Shown: positions 33,592-41,181 of the stretch, one piece after another
Layout of the letters: each line of letters starts with the position of its first letter
How positions within the stretch are numbered: position 1 is the stretch's first letter
Source: Aestuariivirga litoralis
GTDB taxonomy: Bacteria; Pseudomonadota; Alphaproteobacteria; Rhizobiales; Aestuariivirgaceae
NCBI RefSeq assembly: GCF_003234965.1
Contig: NZ_QKVK01000002.1
Coordinates: 310,001-374,000 of the forward strand
Direction: 5' to 3'
DNA length: 64,000 bases
The notes under the pieces: model-generated
Databases searched by the model: none
Seen by the model: the letters and a program-made list of their open reading frames with translations, nothing else
Told to the model about the DNA's origin: nothing
Made by a program: the position numbers and the translations under genes

Positions 33592-34419
33592 TCAGGTGAT
33601 CCGCTTGATCGAGGCGGCGATTTCCTGGGGTTCGAAGACTCGCTTCCAGTCGTCCCGCATCAGCATGGGCTTGCCGAAGGTGATGGCCTTGTTGCAGGCG
33701 TCCGAGAACACGCCCGGCTGCTCCTTGAAGATCACCGCGGCCAGGATGTTCATGTGGCCCAGGAGGAAGTCGCGCGCCGCCTCCGCCGGGACGCCGCGGG
33801 CCACTACCTCGTCCATTGCCTCGCGCATGACGTCGAGGAGCGAGGCGACCACGGTTTCGGACAGGCCCGGCTCCAGCAGCGCCATCTGCTCCACCGTCAC
33901 CCGGTGCGAGCGCATGACGGGGGCCCAGATGGTGCGCGCCACCTCCTCGCCCAGCGCATAGTGCTCCTCCGGCCCCTGCATGAGGGCGGAGACGATGTGC
34001 TGCTTCGCCGCGATGCCGCCGAAACGGTCGAGCTTCGCCTCCATAACCGTCTCGTCGTTGAAAATCGGCGGGTGGCAGGGGTGGGTGACGAAATAGGTGA
34101 GGTCCGGCCGCTCCGGCAGATGACCCGCAAAGGGCGCCGCGGCGTCGAGCACGACGACCATGGTGCCGGGCTTCAGCAGGTGGTTGATCGACTGGGCCAC
34201 CTTGCCGATGTGGGTGTCCGGCACCGCGAGGATGGCCACCTCGGCGTCGGCCAGCGCCACCTCGGGCGAGACGCATTGCACGCCGAAATCCTGCGCCAGC
34301 CGCGCCCGGCCCGGCTCGCTCACCTCGACGTGCCGAACGGTGAAGGCGGAGTCCTTCAGGTTGCGGGACAGGCGGTGGCCCATTTTGCCACCAGCCCCGA
34401 AGAGAGCGATTGACGTCAT
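33592..34419 (-). CDS. NAD-binding oxidoreductase, D-apionate oxidoisomerase-like (PGDH_C domain)
   Basis: A 275-residue protein with an N-terminal Rossmann fold (MTSIALFGAGGKMGHRLSRNL) and a helical domain that resembles the phosphogluconate-dehydrogenase C-terminal family, with 'YFVTHPCHPPIFND' and 'LGHMNILAAVIFKEQPGVFSDACNKAI'. ApnO, which converts D-apionate to 3-oxo-isoapionate, belongs to this family. The presence of apionate lactonase in the divergent operon supports such a role. It is first in the leftward operon, 103 bp from the divergent aldolase. The exact substrate is inferred. Confidence 0.8.
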   Translation of the reverse strand: MTSIALFGAGGKMGHRLSRNLKDSAFTVRHVEVSEPGRARLAQDFGVQCVSPEVALADAEVAILAVPDTHIGKVAQSINHLLKPGTMVVVLDAAAPFAGHLPERPDLTYFVTHPCHPPIFNDETVMEAKLDRFGGIAAKQHIVSALMQGPEEHYALGEEVARTIWAPVMRSHRVTVEQMALLEPGLSETVVASLLDVMREAMDEVVARGVPAEAARDFLLGHMNILAAVIFKEQPGVFSDACNKAITFGKPMLMRDDWKRVFEPQEIAASIKRIT

Positions 34420-34458
34420 GCAGAAACCTCGGATAGCGTTTAGCTCTGCTTACATGCT

Positions 34459-34473
34459 ACTGGTATGACAAGT
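34459..34473. promoter_or_regulatory. GntR(FadR/FCD)-type operator in the divergent promoter region
   Basis: ACTGGTATGACAAGT has the dyad form ACTnGTnnnACnAGT and contains TGGTATGACAA, which fits the TNGTNNNACNA core of FadR-subfamily GntR regulators. It lies in the only gap between the leftward ApnO-like operon and the rightward aldolase/ABC operon, so one regulator could control both. No GntR gene is in the window. Confidence 0.55.
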
Positions 34474-34522
34474 CAATCAGTGTGACCCGGAGCCAACCGG
34501 GCCGTTTGGGAGGACGACCCCG

Positions 34523-35293
34523 ATGGGGCTCAAGGAACTCGCGCGCGCGCCGGGGCCGAAGATCGGCAATTTCATCGTCGAGTTTGCCACGCCGGGCATC
34601 GGCCACATCATCAAGGCTGCGGGGCTCGACTTCGCCTTCTTCGACATGGAGCACTCGGGCTTCTCCTTCGAGACGCTGAAGAGCGCCATCCGCTATTTCG
34701 AGGCGGCCCAGGTGCCGCTCATCGTGCGCGTTCCCGCCCAGGAGAACGACATGCTGGCCCGGGCCTGCGACATGGGCGCGGAGGGGCTGATCGCGCCGAT
34801 GATCTCAACACGCGCCCAGGCGCAGGCGATGGTCGATTCGGTGAAGTATTTCCCGGAAGGCAAGCGCGGGGTGGGCCTGCAGATGGCCCATGACAACTAC
34901 CGCGCCGCACCGGTGGCGGATGCCCTGAAGGCCGCCAACGCCCGCACCGCCGTGATCTGCCTGATCGAGACGGCGGAAGGGGCCGAGAACGTCGATGCCA
35001 TCGCATCGGTGAAGGGTGTCGACGGCTTGTGGGTCGGCCACTTCGACCTTTCGGTGTCGCTTGGCATTCCGGGCGAGTTCACCCACCCCGCCTTCACCGC
35101 CGCCATCGACCGCATCGTCGCGGCGGCCGGGAGCCACGGCAAGTTCCTCGGGCGGCTGGTGCCCACCCCCGAAGCGGGCATCGCCTTCTACAGGCAGGGC
35201 TTCGACTTCATCTGCTATTCCGGCGACATCTGGGTGCTGCGCGACGGGCTGGCAGCGGCGGGCAAGGCGATCCGCGAGGGGGTGAAGCCATGA
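34523..35293 (+). CDS. HpcH/HpaI-family class II aldolase
   Basis: A 256-residue TIM-barrel aldolase. 'LDFAFFDMEHSGFSFETL' carries the conserved catalytic-site acid and histidine, 'VPLIVRVPAQENDMLARACDMGAEGLIAPMI' and 'VICLIETAEGAENVDAIASVKGVDGLWVGHFDLSVSLG' are the metal-ligand segments (E and D). Such enzymes split hydroxy-oxoacids into pyruvate plus an aldehyde (GarL, HpaI). GGGAGGA precedes the ATG. It opens the rightward operon and overlaps the next gene by 4 bp (ATGA). Confidence 0.92.
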   Translation: MGLKELARAPGPKIGNFIVEFATPGIGHIIKAAGLDFAFFDMEHSGFSFETLKSAIRYFEAAQVPLIVRVPAQENDMLARACDMGAEGLIAPMISTRAQAQAMVDSVKYFPEGKRGVGLQMAHDNYRAAPVADALKAANARTAVICLIETAEGAENVDAIASVKGVDGLWVGHFDLSVSLGIPGEFTHPAFTAAIDRIVAAAGSHGKFLGRLVPTPEAGIAFYRQGFDFICYSGDIWVLRDGLAAAGKAIREGVKP

Positions 35294-36333
35294 GCGCGTT
35301 CCGCGTCGCGCTGTCCGGCGACTTCCGCAAGGCGGACGGCACGCCCACCTTCCCCGATTTCGACCTGACACCGCTCACATCGGCCAGGAACGTCGAGACG
35401 GTGTTCCTCGACAATGCCTCGCCGCTGAGGCCCGAGCAGTTGCAGGATTTCGACGCGCTGATCCTGCTCGCCCACCGCTTCGATGCCGCGAGCGTGCCGA
35501 CCTCCGGCCGCCTTGCCGTCATTGCGCGCTTCGGCGTTGGCTATGACACGGTGGACGTTCCGGCCTGCACGGCCAACGACATCGCGCTCGTCATCACGCC
35601 CGACGGCGTCAGGCGGCCCGTTGCCGTCTCCATCCTCACCTTCATCCTGGCGCTCACCGGCAAGCTGATGGTGAAGGACCAGCTCGCCCGCTCCGGCCCT
35701 GCGGGCTTCGCGGCGCGCGGGAGCCATATGGGCGTGGGTCTCGTCGGCAAGGTGCTGGGCTCGCTGGGGGTGGGCAATATCGGGGCGGAAATGTTCCGCC
35801 TCGCCCGGCCCTTCGACATGCGCTTCATCGCGCATGATCCCTTCGCCGACCCGAAGCTGGCCGCCGAACTCGGCATCGAGCTCGTGTCGCTGGAGGAGTT
35901 GTTCCGGCGTGCCGACATCCTCTGCGTCAACTGCCCGCTGACACCGGAGACGCACCACATCGTCAGTGCCGAACGCCTCGCGCTGATGAAGCCCACCGCC
36001 TATTTCATCAACACGGCGCGCGGGCCGATCGTCGACCAGAAGGCGCTCACCCGTGTACTGCAGGACCGCAAGATCGCCGGCGCCGGCCTCGACGTGTTCG
36101 AGCAGGAGCCGACGGACCCGGATGACCCGCTGCTCAAGCTCGACAACATCATCGTGGCGCCGCACGCCCTGTGCTGGACCGACCAGTGCTTCGCGGGCAA
36201 CGGGGCCGCCGACGTGAAGGCGGTGCTCGACGTGATGAAGGGCCAGGTGCCGCGCGGCGTGGTCAACCGGGATGTTCTGGACAGGGAGGGTTTCAAGGCC
36301 AAGCTCGCGGGCTTCGGCACGCGCTTCGGCTGA
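35290..36333 (+). CDS. D-isomer-specific 2-hydroxyacid dehydrogenase
   Basis: A 347-residue NAD-dependent dehydrogenase interconverting a 2-hydroxyacid and a 2-oxoacid. The Rossmann motif is 'LGSLGVGNIGAEMFR', and the catalytic residues are in 'FINTARGPIVD' (Arg), 'DVFEQEP' (Glu) and 'APHALCWTDQC' (His). The ATG overlaps the aldolase stop (ATGA), so the two enzymes are translationally coupled: oxoacid handling next to an aldolase is coherent for sugar-acid breakdown. Confidence 0.93.
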   Translation: MSAFRVALSGDFRKADGTPTFPDFDLTPLTSARNVETVFLDNASPLRPEQLQDFDALILLAHRFDAASVPTSGRLAVIARFGVGYDTVDVPACTANDIALVITPDGVRRPVAVSILTFILALTGKLMVKDQLARSGPAGFAARGSHMGVGLVGKVLGSLGVGNIGAEMFRLARPFDMRFIAHDPFADPKLAAELGIELVSLEELFRRADILCVNCPLTPETHHIVSAERLALMKPTAYFINTARGPIVDQKALTRVLQDRKIAGAGLDVFEQEPTDPDDPLLKLDNIIVAPHALCWTDQCFAGNGAADVKAVLDVMKGQVPRGVVNRDVLDREGFKAKLAGFGTRFG

Positions 36334-36340
36334 AGGAGAA

Positions 36341-36359
36341 TTCCCCGGCCAACGGGGAA
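36341..36359. terminator. Short hairpin between dehydrogenase and binding-protein genes
   Basis: TTCCCCG and CGGGGAA form a perfect 7-bp stem around GCCAA, 7 nt after the dehydrogenase stop. It may separate the enzyme genes from the transporter genes or act as a weak attenuator. Confidence 0.4.
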
Positions 36360-36407
36360 ACACGAATGGCTGCCGTGGGGCCGCCGTTCACAATGGGAGG
36401 AAGGACG

Positions 36408-37865
36408 ATGGTTACAAGACGTGACGTGGGCAAGATTGGCCTTGCGGCCGGGCTTGCCGGTTCGACCAGCTTCGCGGCCCGCCAGGCCGCCGCGGCAGAC
36501 GCAGCGCAGGTGGCGGTGGACGCCGCCAAGCAGTATTCCGGCCAGACGATCTCCATCGTCTGGGAGGCGGGCCTGCAGGCGCTGGACCCCCTCAACTTCT
36601 CCGGCCCGAAGTGGAAGGAACTGACCGGCATCGACATCAAGGTGGTCGAAGTCTCGACCGCCGAGATGTTCACCAAGATCATGCAGGACTACAAGTCGGG
36701 TGCCGGCGCCTATGACGCGCTGAACGTCATCCCGTCCTGGATGCCGGACCTCGCCAATGCCGGGGCCCTCGAGGTGCTGGACCCCTATGTCGACAAATAC
36801 GGCTACCGCGAGGAACTGCAGAAGATCGCCGCCACCTACCGCGACAACCAGATGATGGTGAACGGCAAGATCTATGGCCTGCCGGATGATGGCGACGTCT
36901 TCGTCATGTATTACCGCAAGGACATCTTCTCCGACCCCGCGGTGCAGGCGGCCTTCAAGGAGAAGACCGGCAAGGACCTCGCCGTGCCCACCACCTGGGC
37001 CGAGTTCGACGCCACCGGCCCCGTGCTGACGGACATCCTCAAGGACAAGGGCACCTATGGCGCCGGCTTCTTCCGCCAGCCGCCCTACACCATGTTCATG
37101 TTCCAGGAGCGCTTCCGCAACGAGGGCGGCAAGTTCTTCGACGCCGACTCGATGAAGGCGACGATCAACTCCGACGTGGGCGTGAAGGTGCTGACCGACA
37201 TGCGCGCCGAAAATGCCTGGATGCCGCCGGGCGTCGAACAATGGGGCTTCGTGGAGAACCTCGCCGCCTTCCTGCAGGGCCAGACGGCGATGACCATTTC
37301 CTGGCCGCCCTATGGCCGCTGGGCCGCGGGCTATGGCACCGACCAGGAGGTGCTGAGCTGGGTTCCGAAATCGACGATCGCCGGCAAGGTGGGCTATGCC
37401 ATGCCGCCGGGCGGCCACCCGGAACTGGCGGCGGGCTTCTGCCTCTCCGTCGCCTCGACCTCGAAGAACAAGGATGCCGCCTATCTGTTCATCCAGTGGC
37501 TGAACAGCGAGTCGATCTCGATGGAGCGCGTGCAGCTGCCCTATGCGCTGCGCGACCCGTTCCGCGACTCGCACTTCGTCTCGCCCGAGTATCTGGCCAA
37601 GTGGCCCGATGCCAAGGACTACCTCGCGGCCCTGCAGGCCGGCGCGCAGAACGGCCTGCTCGACCTGTCGCTGCTGCAGACCGACAAGTACGAGGAGGTG
37701 CTGCGCCAGATGATCTCCAAGCTGTGGGCGGGCGATGACCCCAAGGCCATCGCCGACGCGGCGGCGGCCGAGTGGGACGCCATCACCGAGAAGATCGGCG
37801 TCGACAAGCAGAAGGAGGTCTATGCCAACTGGGCCTCGAAGTCGGGCGCCTATCCGAAGATGTGA
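36408..37865 (+). CDS. Tat-exported carbohydrate ABC substrate-binding protein (family 1)
   Basis: A 485-residue binding protein. The N-terminus MVTRRDVGKIGLAAGLAGS has the twin-arginine motif TRRDVGK and a hydrophobic run, ending near ARQAAAADA. The body is a large family 1 (MalE/UgpB-like) protein: 'GAYDALNVIPSWMPDLANAGALEVLDPYVDK' and 'GLPDDGDVFVMYYRKDIF'. GGGAGGAAGGACG precedes the ATG. It supplies the downstream MalF/MalG/MalK-like subunits. Its ligand is likely the acid, lactone or glycoside degraded by the enzymes around it. Confidence 0.93.
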   Translation: MVTRRDVGKIGLAAGLAGSTSFAARQAAAADAAQVAVDAAKQYSGQTISIVWEAGLQALDPLNFSGPKWKELTGIDIKVVEVSTAEMFTKIMQDYKSGAGAYDALNVIPSWMPDLANAGALEVLDPYVDKYGYREELQKIAATYRDNQMMVNGKIYGLPDDGDVFVMYYRKDIFSDPAVQAAFKEKTGKDLAVPTTWAEFDATGPVLTDILKDKGTYGAGFFRQPPYTMFMFQERFRNEGGKFFDADSMKATINSDVGVKVLTDMRAENAWMPPGVEQWGFVENLAAFLQGQTAMTISWPPYGRWAAGYGTDQEVLSWVPKSTIAGKVGYAMPPGGHPELAAGFCLSVASTSKNKDAAYLFIQWLNSESISMERVQLPYALRDPFRDSHFVSPEYLAKWPDAKDYLAALQAGAQNGLLDLSLLQTDKYEEVLRQMISKLWAGDDPKAIADAAAAEWDAITEKIGVDKQKEVYANWASKSGAYPKM

Positions 37866-37874
37866 GCATGCCGC

Positions 37875-37902
37875 GTGTCCCTCCCCCCGCGGGGAGGGAC
37901 AC
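37875..37902. terminator. Strong hairpin after the binding-protein gene
   Basis: GTGTCCCTCCCC and GGGGAGGGACAC pair perfectly over 12 bp around CCGC, starting 9 nt after the stop codon. There is no U-run. It probably stabilises the binding-protein transcript and lowers expression of the permease genes behind it. Confidence 0.75.
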
Positions 37903-37955
37903 CGCTTCTGCCTGACCCTTGCCGGGCGGCGCAATTCACGGGACAAAGGGACGGC

Positions 37956-38357
37956 ATGTCACTCGAGCCCCTCATCACCGCATCGCTGCCCGTCCAGATT
38001 CATGCCTTTGCGGCGCTGGCGGCACTGGTGCTGGGTGCCGCGCAACTCCTCCGCCGCAAGGGCGGCGGGGCTCATCGCGCCATGGGTTATGTCTGGGCGA
38101 CCCTGATGCTGGTGATCGCGATATCCGGACTGTTCATCCATGAAATCCACATGATCGGGCCGTTCAGCCCCATCCACATTCTGTCGCTGGTCATCCTGGT
38201 CACCGTGCCGCTGGGCGTCATCCGCGCCCGGCAAGGCAGGATCGTTGCCCACCGCAGCACCATGCTGAACATCTATTGGATCGCCCTCGTCGGGGCAGGC
38301 CTTTTCACCATGCTGCCTGGCCGGATCATGGGCCAGGTTCTGTTCGGAACCCACTAG
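37956..38357 (+). CDS. DUF2306 membrane protein
   Basis: A 133-residue protein with four hydrophobic helices and the motif 'LLRRKGGGAHRAMGYVWATLM' together with 'RIVAHRSTMLNIYW', typical of DUF2306. AAAGGG precedes the ATG. It lies between the binding-protein and permease genes, and the MalF-like start follows its stop codon with no gap, which is unusual for an ABC operon. Function unknown. Confidence 0.85.
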   Translation: MSLEPLITASLPVQIHAFAALAALVLGAAQLLRRKGGGAHRAMGYVWATLMLVIAISGLFIHEIHMIGPFSPIHILSLVILVTVPLGVIRARQGRIVAHRSTMLNIYWIALVGAGLFTMLPGRIMGQVLFGTH

Positions 38358-39242
38358 ATGCAGCTTGCAGCCCACCACCCGCCGGACCGGAACTTCAAGT
38401 ACTGGATCATCGCGCCCGCGGTGTTCCTGCTGCTGGCGGTCGGGCTGTTCCCGCTGATCTATTCACTCGTCGTGTCCTTCATGCGCATCGACATGATGGA
38501 CACCGACACTTCCTTCGCGGGTCTCTACAATTACAAGCAGTTGTTCAAGGATGCGCGGCTCTGGCAGTCGCTGCTCCACACCCTGATCATCACCGCCGTG
38601 GCGCTGCCGCTGGAACTGATCCTCGGCCTCGCCATGGCCTATCTCTTCCTCGAGCGCATGCCGGGGCGGCAGATCTTCGTGTCGCTGCTGGTGCTGCCCA
38701 CCATCATCTCGCCCATCGTGGCGGGCGCCACCTGGCGGCTGCTGCTCGACAACCAGTATGGCCCGATCAACCAGATCCTCGGCTGGTTCGCGGGCCAGCG
38801 GGTGAACCTGCTGTGGACGATCAATCCCCACCTCGTCTATCCCGCCATCATCTTCTGCGAGATCTGGCAGTGGACGCCCTTCATGTTCCTGATCCTGCTC
38901 GCGGCCCTCTCCAACGTCGACAAGTCGCAGACGGAAGCCGCCGAGATCGACGGCGCCTCCTTCCTGCGCACCTTCCGCTACATCGTGCTGCCGGCGATCT
39001 GGCCGGTCATGGCGATTGCCATCCTGATCCGCGGGCTCGACCTGTTCCGCATCTTCGACATCATCTGGGCGCTCACCATGGGCGGGCCCGGCACCATGAC
39101 CGAGACGATCTCGATCTATACCTATAACCAGGGCTTCAAGCAGTTCGAGACGAGCTACACGGCGGCCATCGCCTTCCTCGTCATCGCCATCCTTACCGTC
39201 GTCGTCACCTGGGCCATCCGCAGAATGGGACTCGCCAAATGA
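38358..39242 (+). CDS. Sugar ABC transporter permease, MalF/UgpA-like
   Basis: A 294-residue permease with six helices. The EAA loop is 'EAAEIDGASFLRTFRYIVLPAIWPVMAIA', matching the carbohydrate importer family. It begins directly after the DUF2306 stop and overlaps the second permease by 4 bp (ATGA). Confidence 0.94.
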   Translation: MQLAAHHPPDRNFKYWIIAPAVFLLLAVGLFPLIYSLVVSFMRIDMMDTDTSFAGLYNYKQLFKDARLWQSLLHTLIITAVALPLELILGLAMAYLFLERMPGRQIFVSLLVLPTIISPIVAGATWRLLLDNQYGPINQILGWFAGQRVNLLWTINPHLVYPAIIFCEIWQWTPFMFLILLAALSNVDKSQTEAAEIDGASFLRTFRYIVLPAIWPVMAIAILIRGLDLFRIFDIIWALTMGGPGTMTETISIYTYNQGFKQFETSYTAAIAFLVIAILTVVVTWAIRRMGLAK

Positions 39243-40081
39243 GCGCCACCCTGCCCTTCCACCGCAGGCCGGGAACACGGCTGGCCCTGCGCTATCTGCT
39301 GGCGCTGGTCCTCACCGTGATCTTCGTCTTCCCGGTCTACTGGCTCTTCATCATCTCGTTCAAGACGCCGGACGAGATCTTCGCCTTTCCGCCGGTGTGG
39401 TATCCGAAATCGCTGCAGCTCGCGAACTACCATGTGCTGTTCAAGGACGGCGATGCAGCCACCGTCGGCAACAGCCTGATCCTCGCCTCGGTGTCGACCT
39501 TCTTCGCCATGATCCTCGGCACCATTGCGGCCTACAGCCTGGTGCGCTTCCGGACGGGGGGCGAGAACCTGGCGGTGTGGATCATCTCGCAGCGCATGAT
39601 GCCGCCGGTGGCGATCGTGTTCCCGATCTTCCTCGTCTATGTCTGGCTTGGCTGGGTCGACACCTATGTCGGGCTCATCGTGCTCTACACCGCCTTCTCG
39701 CTGCCCTATGTCATCTGGATGATGCGCGGCTACATCGAGGACATTCCGCTGGAGCTTGAGGAATCGGCGCTGGTCGACGGCTGCACGCGCGCGCAGGTGC
39801 TGTGGAAGGTCGTCTTCCCCATGGCGCGCACCGGGCTCTTCGCCACCGCCGTCTTCACCTTCGTCTTCGCCTGGAACGACTTCCTCTTCGCGCTGGTGCT
39901 GACGCGCACCGAGGTGACCACCTACACCGTGCAGGTGACGCATTACTTCGGCGGCCAGTCGAACTTCTGGGCCAAGATCGCCGCCATGTCGGTGCTGGGC
40001 ACCATTCCCGTTTTCTTCACCGTCGCGGTGATGCAGCGCTACCTGGTGCGCGGCATCTCCATGGGCGCCGTGAAGGGCTAA
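39239..40081 (+). CDS. Sugar ABC transporter permease, MalG/UgpE-like
   Basis: A 280-residue permease with six helices and the EAA loop 'EESALVDGCTRAQVLWKVVFPMARTGLFA'. 'WYPKSLQLANYHVLF' is the usual periplasmic segment before helix 2. It forms the heterodimer with the MalF-like partner. Confidence 0.94.
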   Translation: MSATLPFHRRPGTRLALRYLLALVLTVIFVFPVYWLFIISFKTPDEIFAFPPVWYPKSLQLANYHVLFKDGDAATVGNSLILASVSTFFAMILGTIAAYSLVRFRTGGENLAVWIISQRMMPPVAIVFPIFLVYVWLGWVDTYVGLIVLYTAFSLPYVIWMMRGYIEDIPLELEESALVDGCTRAQVLWKVVFPMARTGLFATAVFTFVFAWNDFLFALVLTRTEVTTYTVQVTHYFGGQSNFWAKIAAMSVLGTIPVFFTVAVMQRYLVRGISMGAVKG

Positions 40082-40099
40082 GAGATTGAAGGGCTAGAG

Positions 40100-41173
40100 A
40101 TGTCGGACCTCAAGATCACCAAGCTCAACAAGCATTATGGTGCCTTCCATGCGGTGAAGGGCATCGACCTCGAGGTGCCGTCGGGCGAGTTCACCGTGCT
40201 GGTGGGGCCTTCGGGCTGCGGCAAGTCAACCCTGCTGCGCACCATCGCGGGGCTGGAGGAAGCAAGTTCCGGCACGGTCGAGATCGGCGGGCAGGACGTG
40301 ACCTGGGCCAGGCCGCGCGACCGCAACATCGCCATGGTGTTCCAGAACTACGCGCTCTACCCCTATCTCAACGTGAAGGACAACATCGCCTTCGGCCTGC
40401 GCTCGCGCAAGGTGGCGGAAGCGGAGGTCGAGAAGCGGGTGAAGCGCGCCGCCGAGATGCTGGGGATCGCGCATCTCCTCGCCCGCTTCCCGCGCGAGCT
40501 TTCGGGTGGGCAGCGCCAGCGCGTGGCCATCGGCCGGGCCATCGTGCGCGACGCCATCCTCTATCTCTTCGACGAGCCGCTCTCCAACCTCGATGCGCAG
40601 CTGCGCGACGACATGCGCGTCGAGATCAAGCGCCTGCACCAGGAGCTTGGCCGCACCATGATCTATGTGACGCATGACCAGATCGAGGCCATGACGCTCG
40701 CCGACCGCATCGTGCTGCTGCGCGACGGGCTGATCGAGCAGCAGGGCGCACCGCTCGACCTGTTCGAAAGGCCGAAGACGCGCTTCGTCGCGGGCTTCCT
40801 CGGCAGCCCCAAGATGAACTTCATTCCCGCCACCCTCACCGAAACCGGCGTGGCTTTGAGCGACGGCACGGCGCTCGAACTGCCGGGCCGCAGGGGGCTC
40901 AAGGCGGGCCAGGCCGTGGTGCTGGGGCTGCGGCCGCAATATATCTCGATGGCGGGACAGGCGCTGGCGCCGGGCCACGCCCGCGTGCCCGTCACCATCG
41001 AGCTCGTGCAGCCCACCGGTTCGCGGGTGCAGGCCACCATGCCGCTGGGCGGCGCCTCGATCATCGCCGAACTCGCCGCGCATGATGTTTCCCGCCCCGG
41101 CGAGCGGACGGCGATTGACATCGACATGACACGTGCGGTCATCATCGATCCCCAGAGCGAACAGGTCATTTGA
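40100..41173 (+). CDS. Sugar ABC transporter ATP-binding protein, UgpC/MalK-like
   Basis: A 357-residue ATPase with GPSGCGKST, 'IAMVFQNYALYPYLNV', LSGGQRQRVAIG, LYLFDEPLSNLDAQLR and VTHDQIEAMTLADR. The C-terminal regulatory OB-fold region (about 240-357) is complete. It follows the MalG-like gene by 18 nt and overlaps no other gene. Confidence 0.95.
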   Translation: MSDLKITKLNKHYGAFHAVKGIDLEVPSGEFTVLVGPSGCGKSTLLRTIAGLEEASSGTVEIGGQDVTWARPRDRNIAMVFQNYALYPYLNVKDNIAFGLRSRKVAEAEVEKRVKRAAEMLGIAHLLARFPRELSGGQRQRVAIGRAIVRDAILYLFDEPLSNLDAQLRDDMRVEIKRLHQELGRTMIYVTHDQIEAMTLADRIVLLRDGLIEQQGAPLDLFERPKTRFVAGFLGSPKMNFIPATLTETGVALSDGTALELPGRRGLKAGQAVVLGLRPQYISMAGQALAPGHARVPVTIELVQPTGSRVQATMPLGGASIIAELAAHDVSRPGERTAIDIDMTRAVIIDPQSEQVI

Positions 41174-41181
41174 GGACACCC

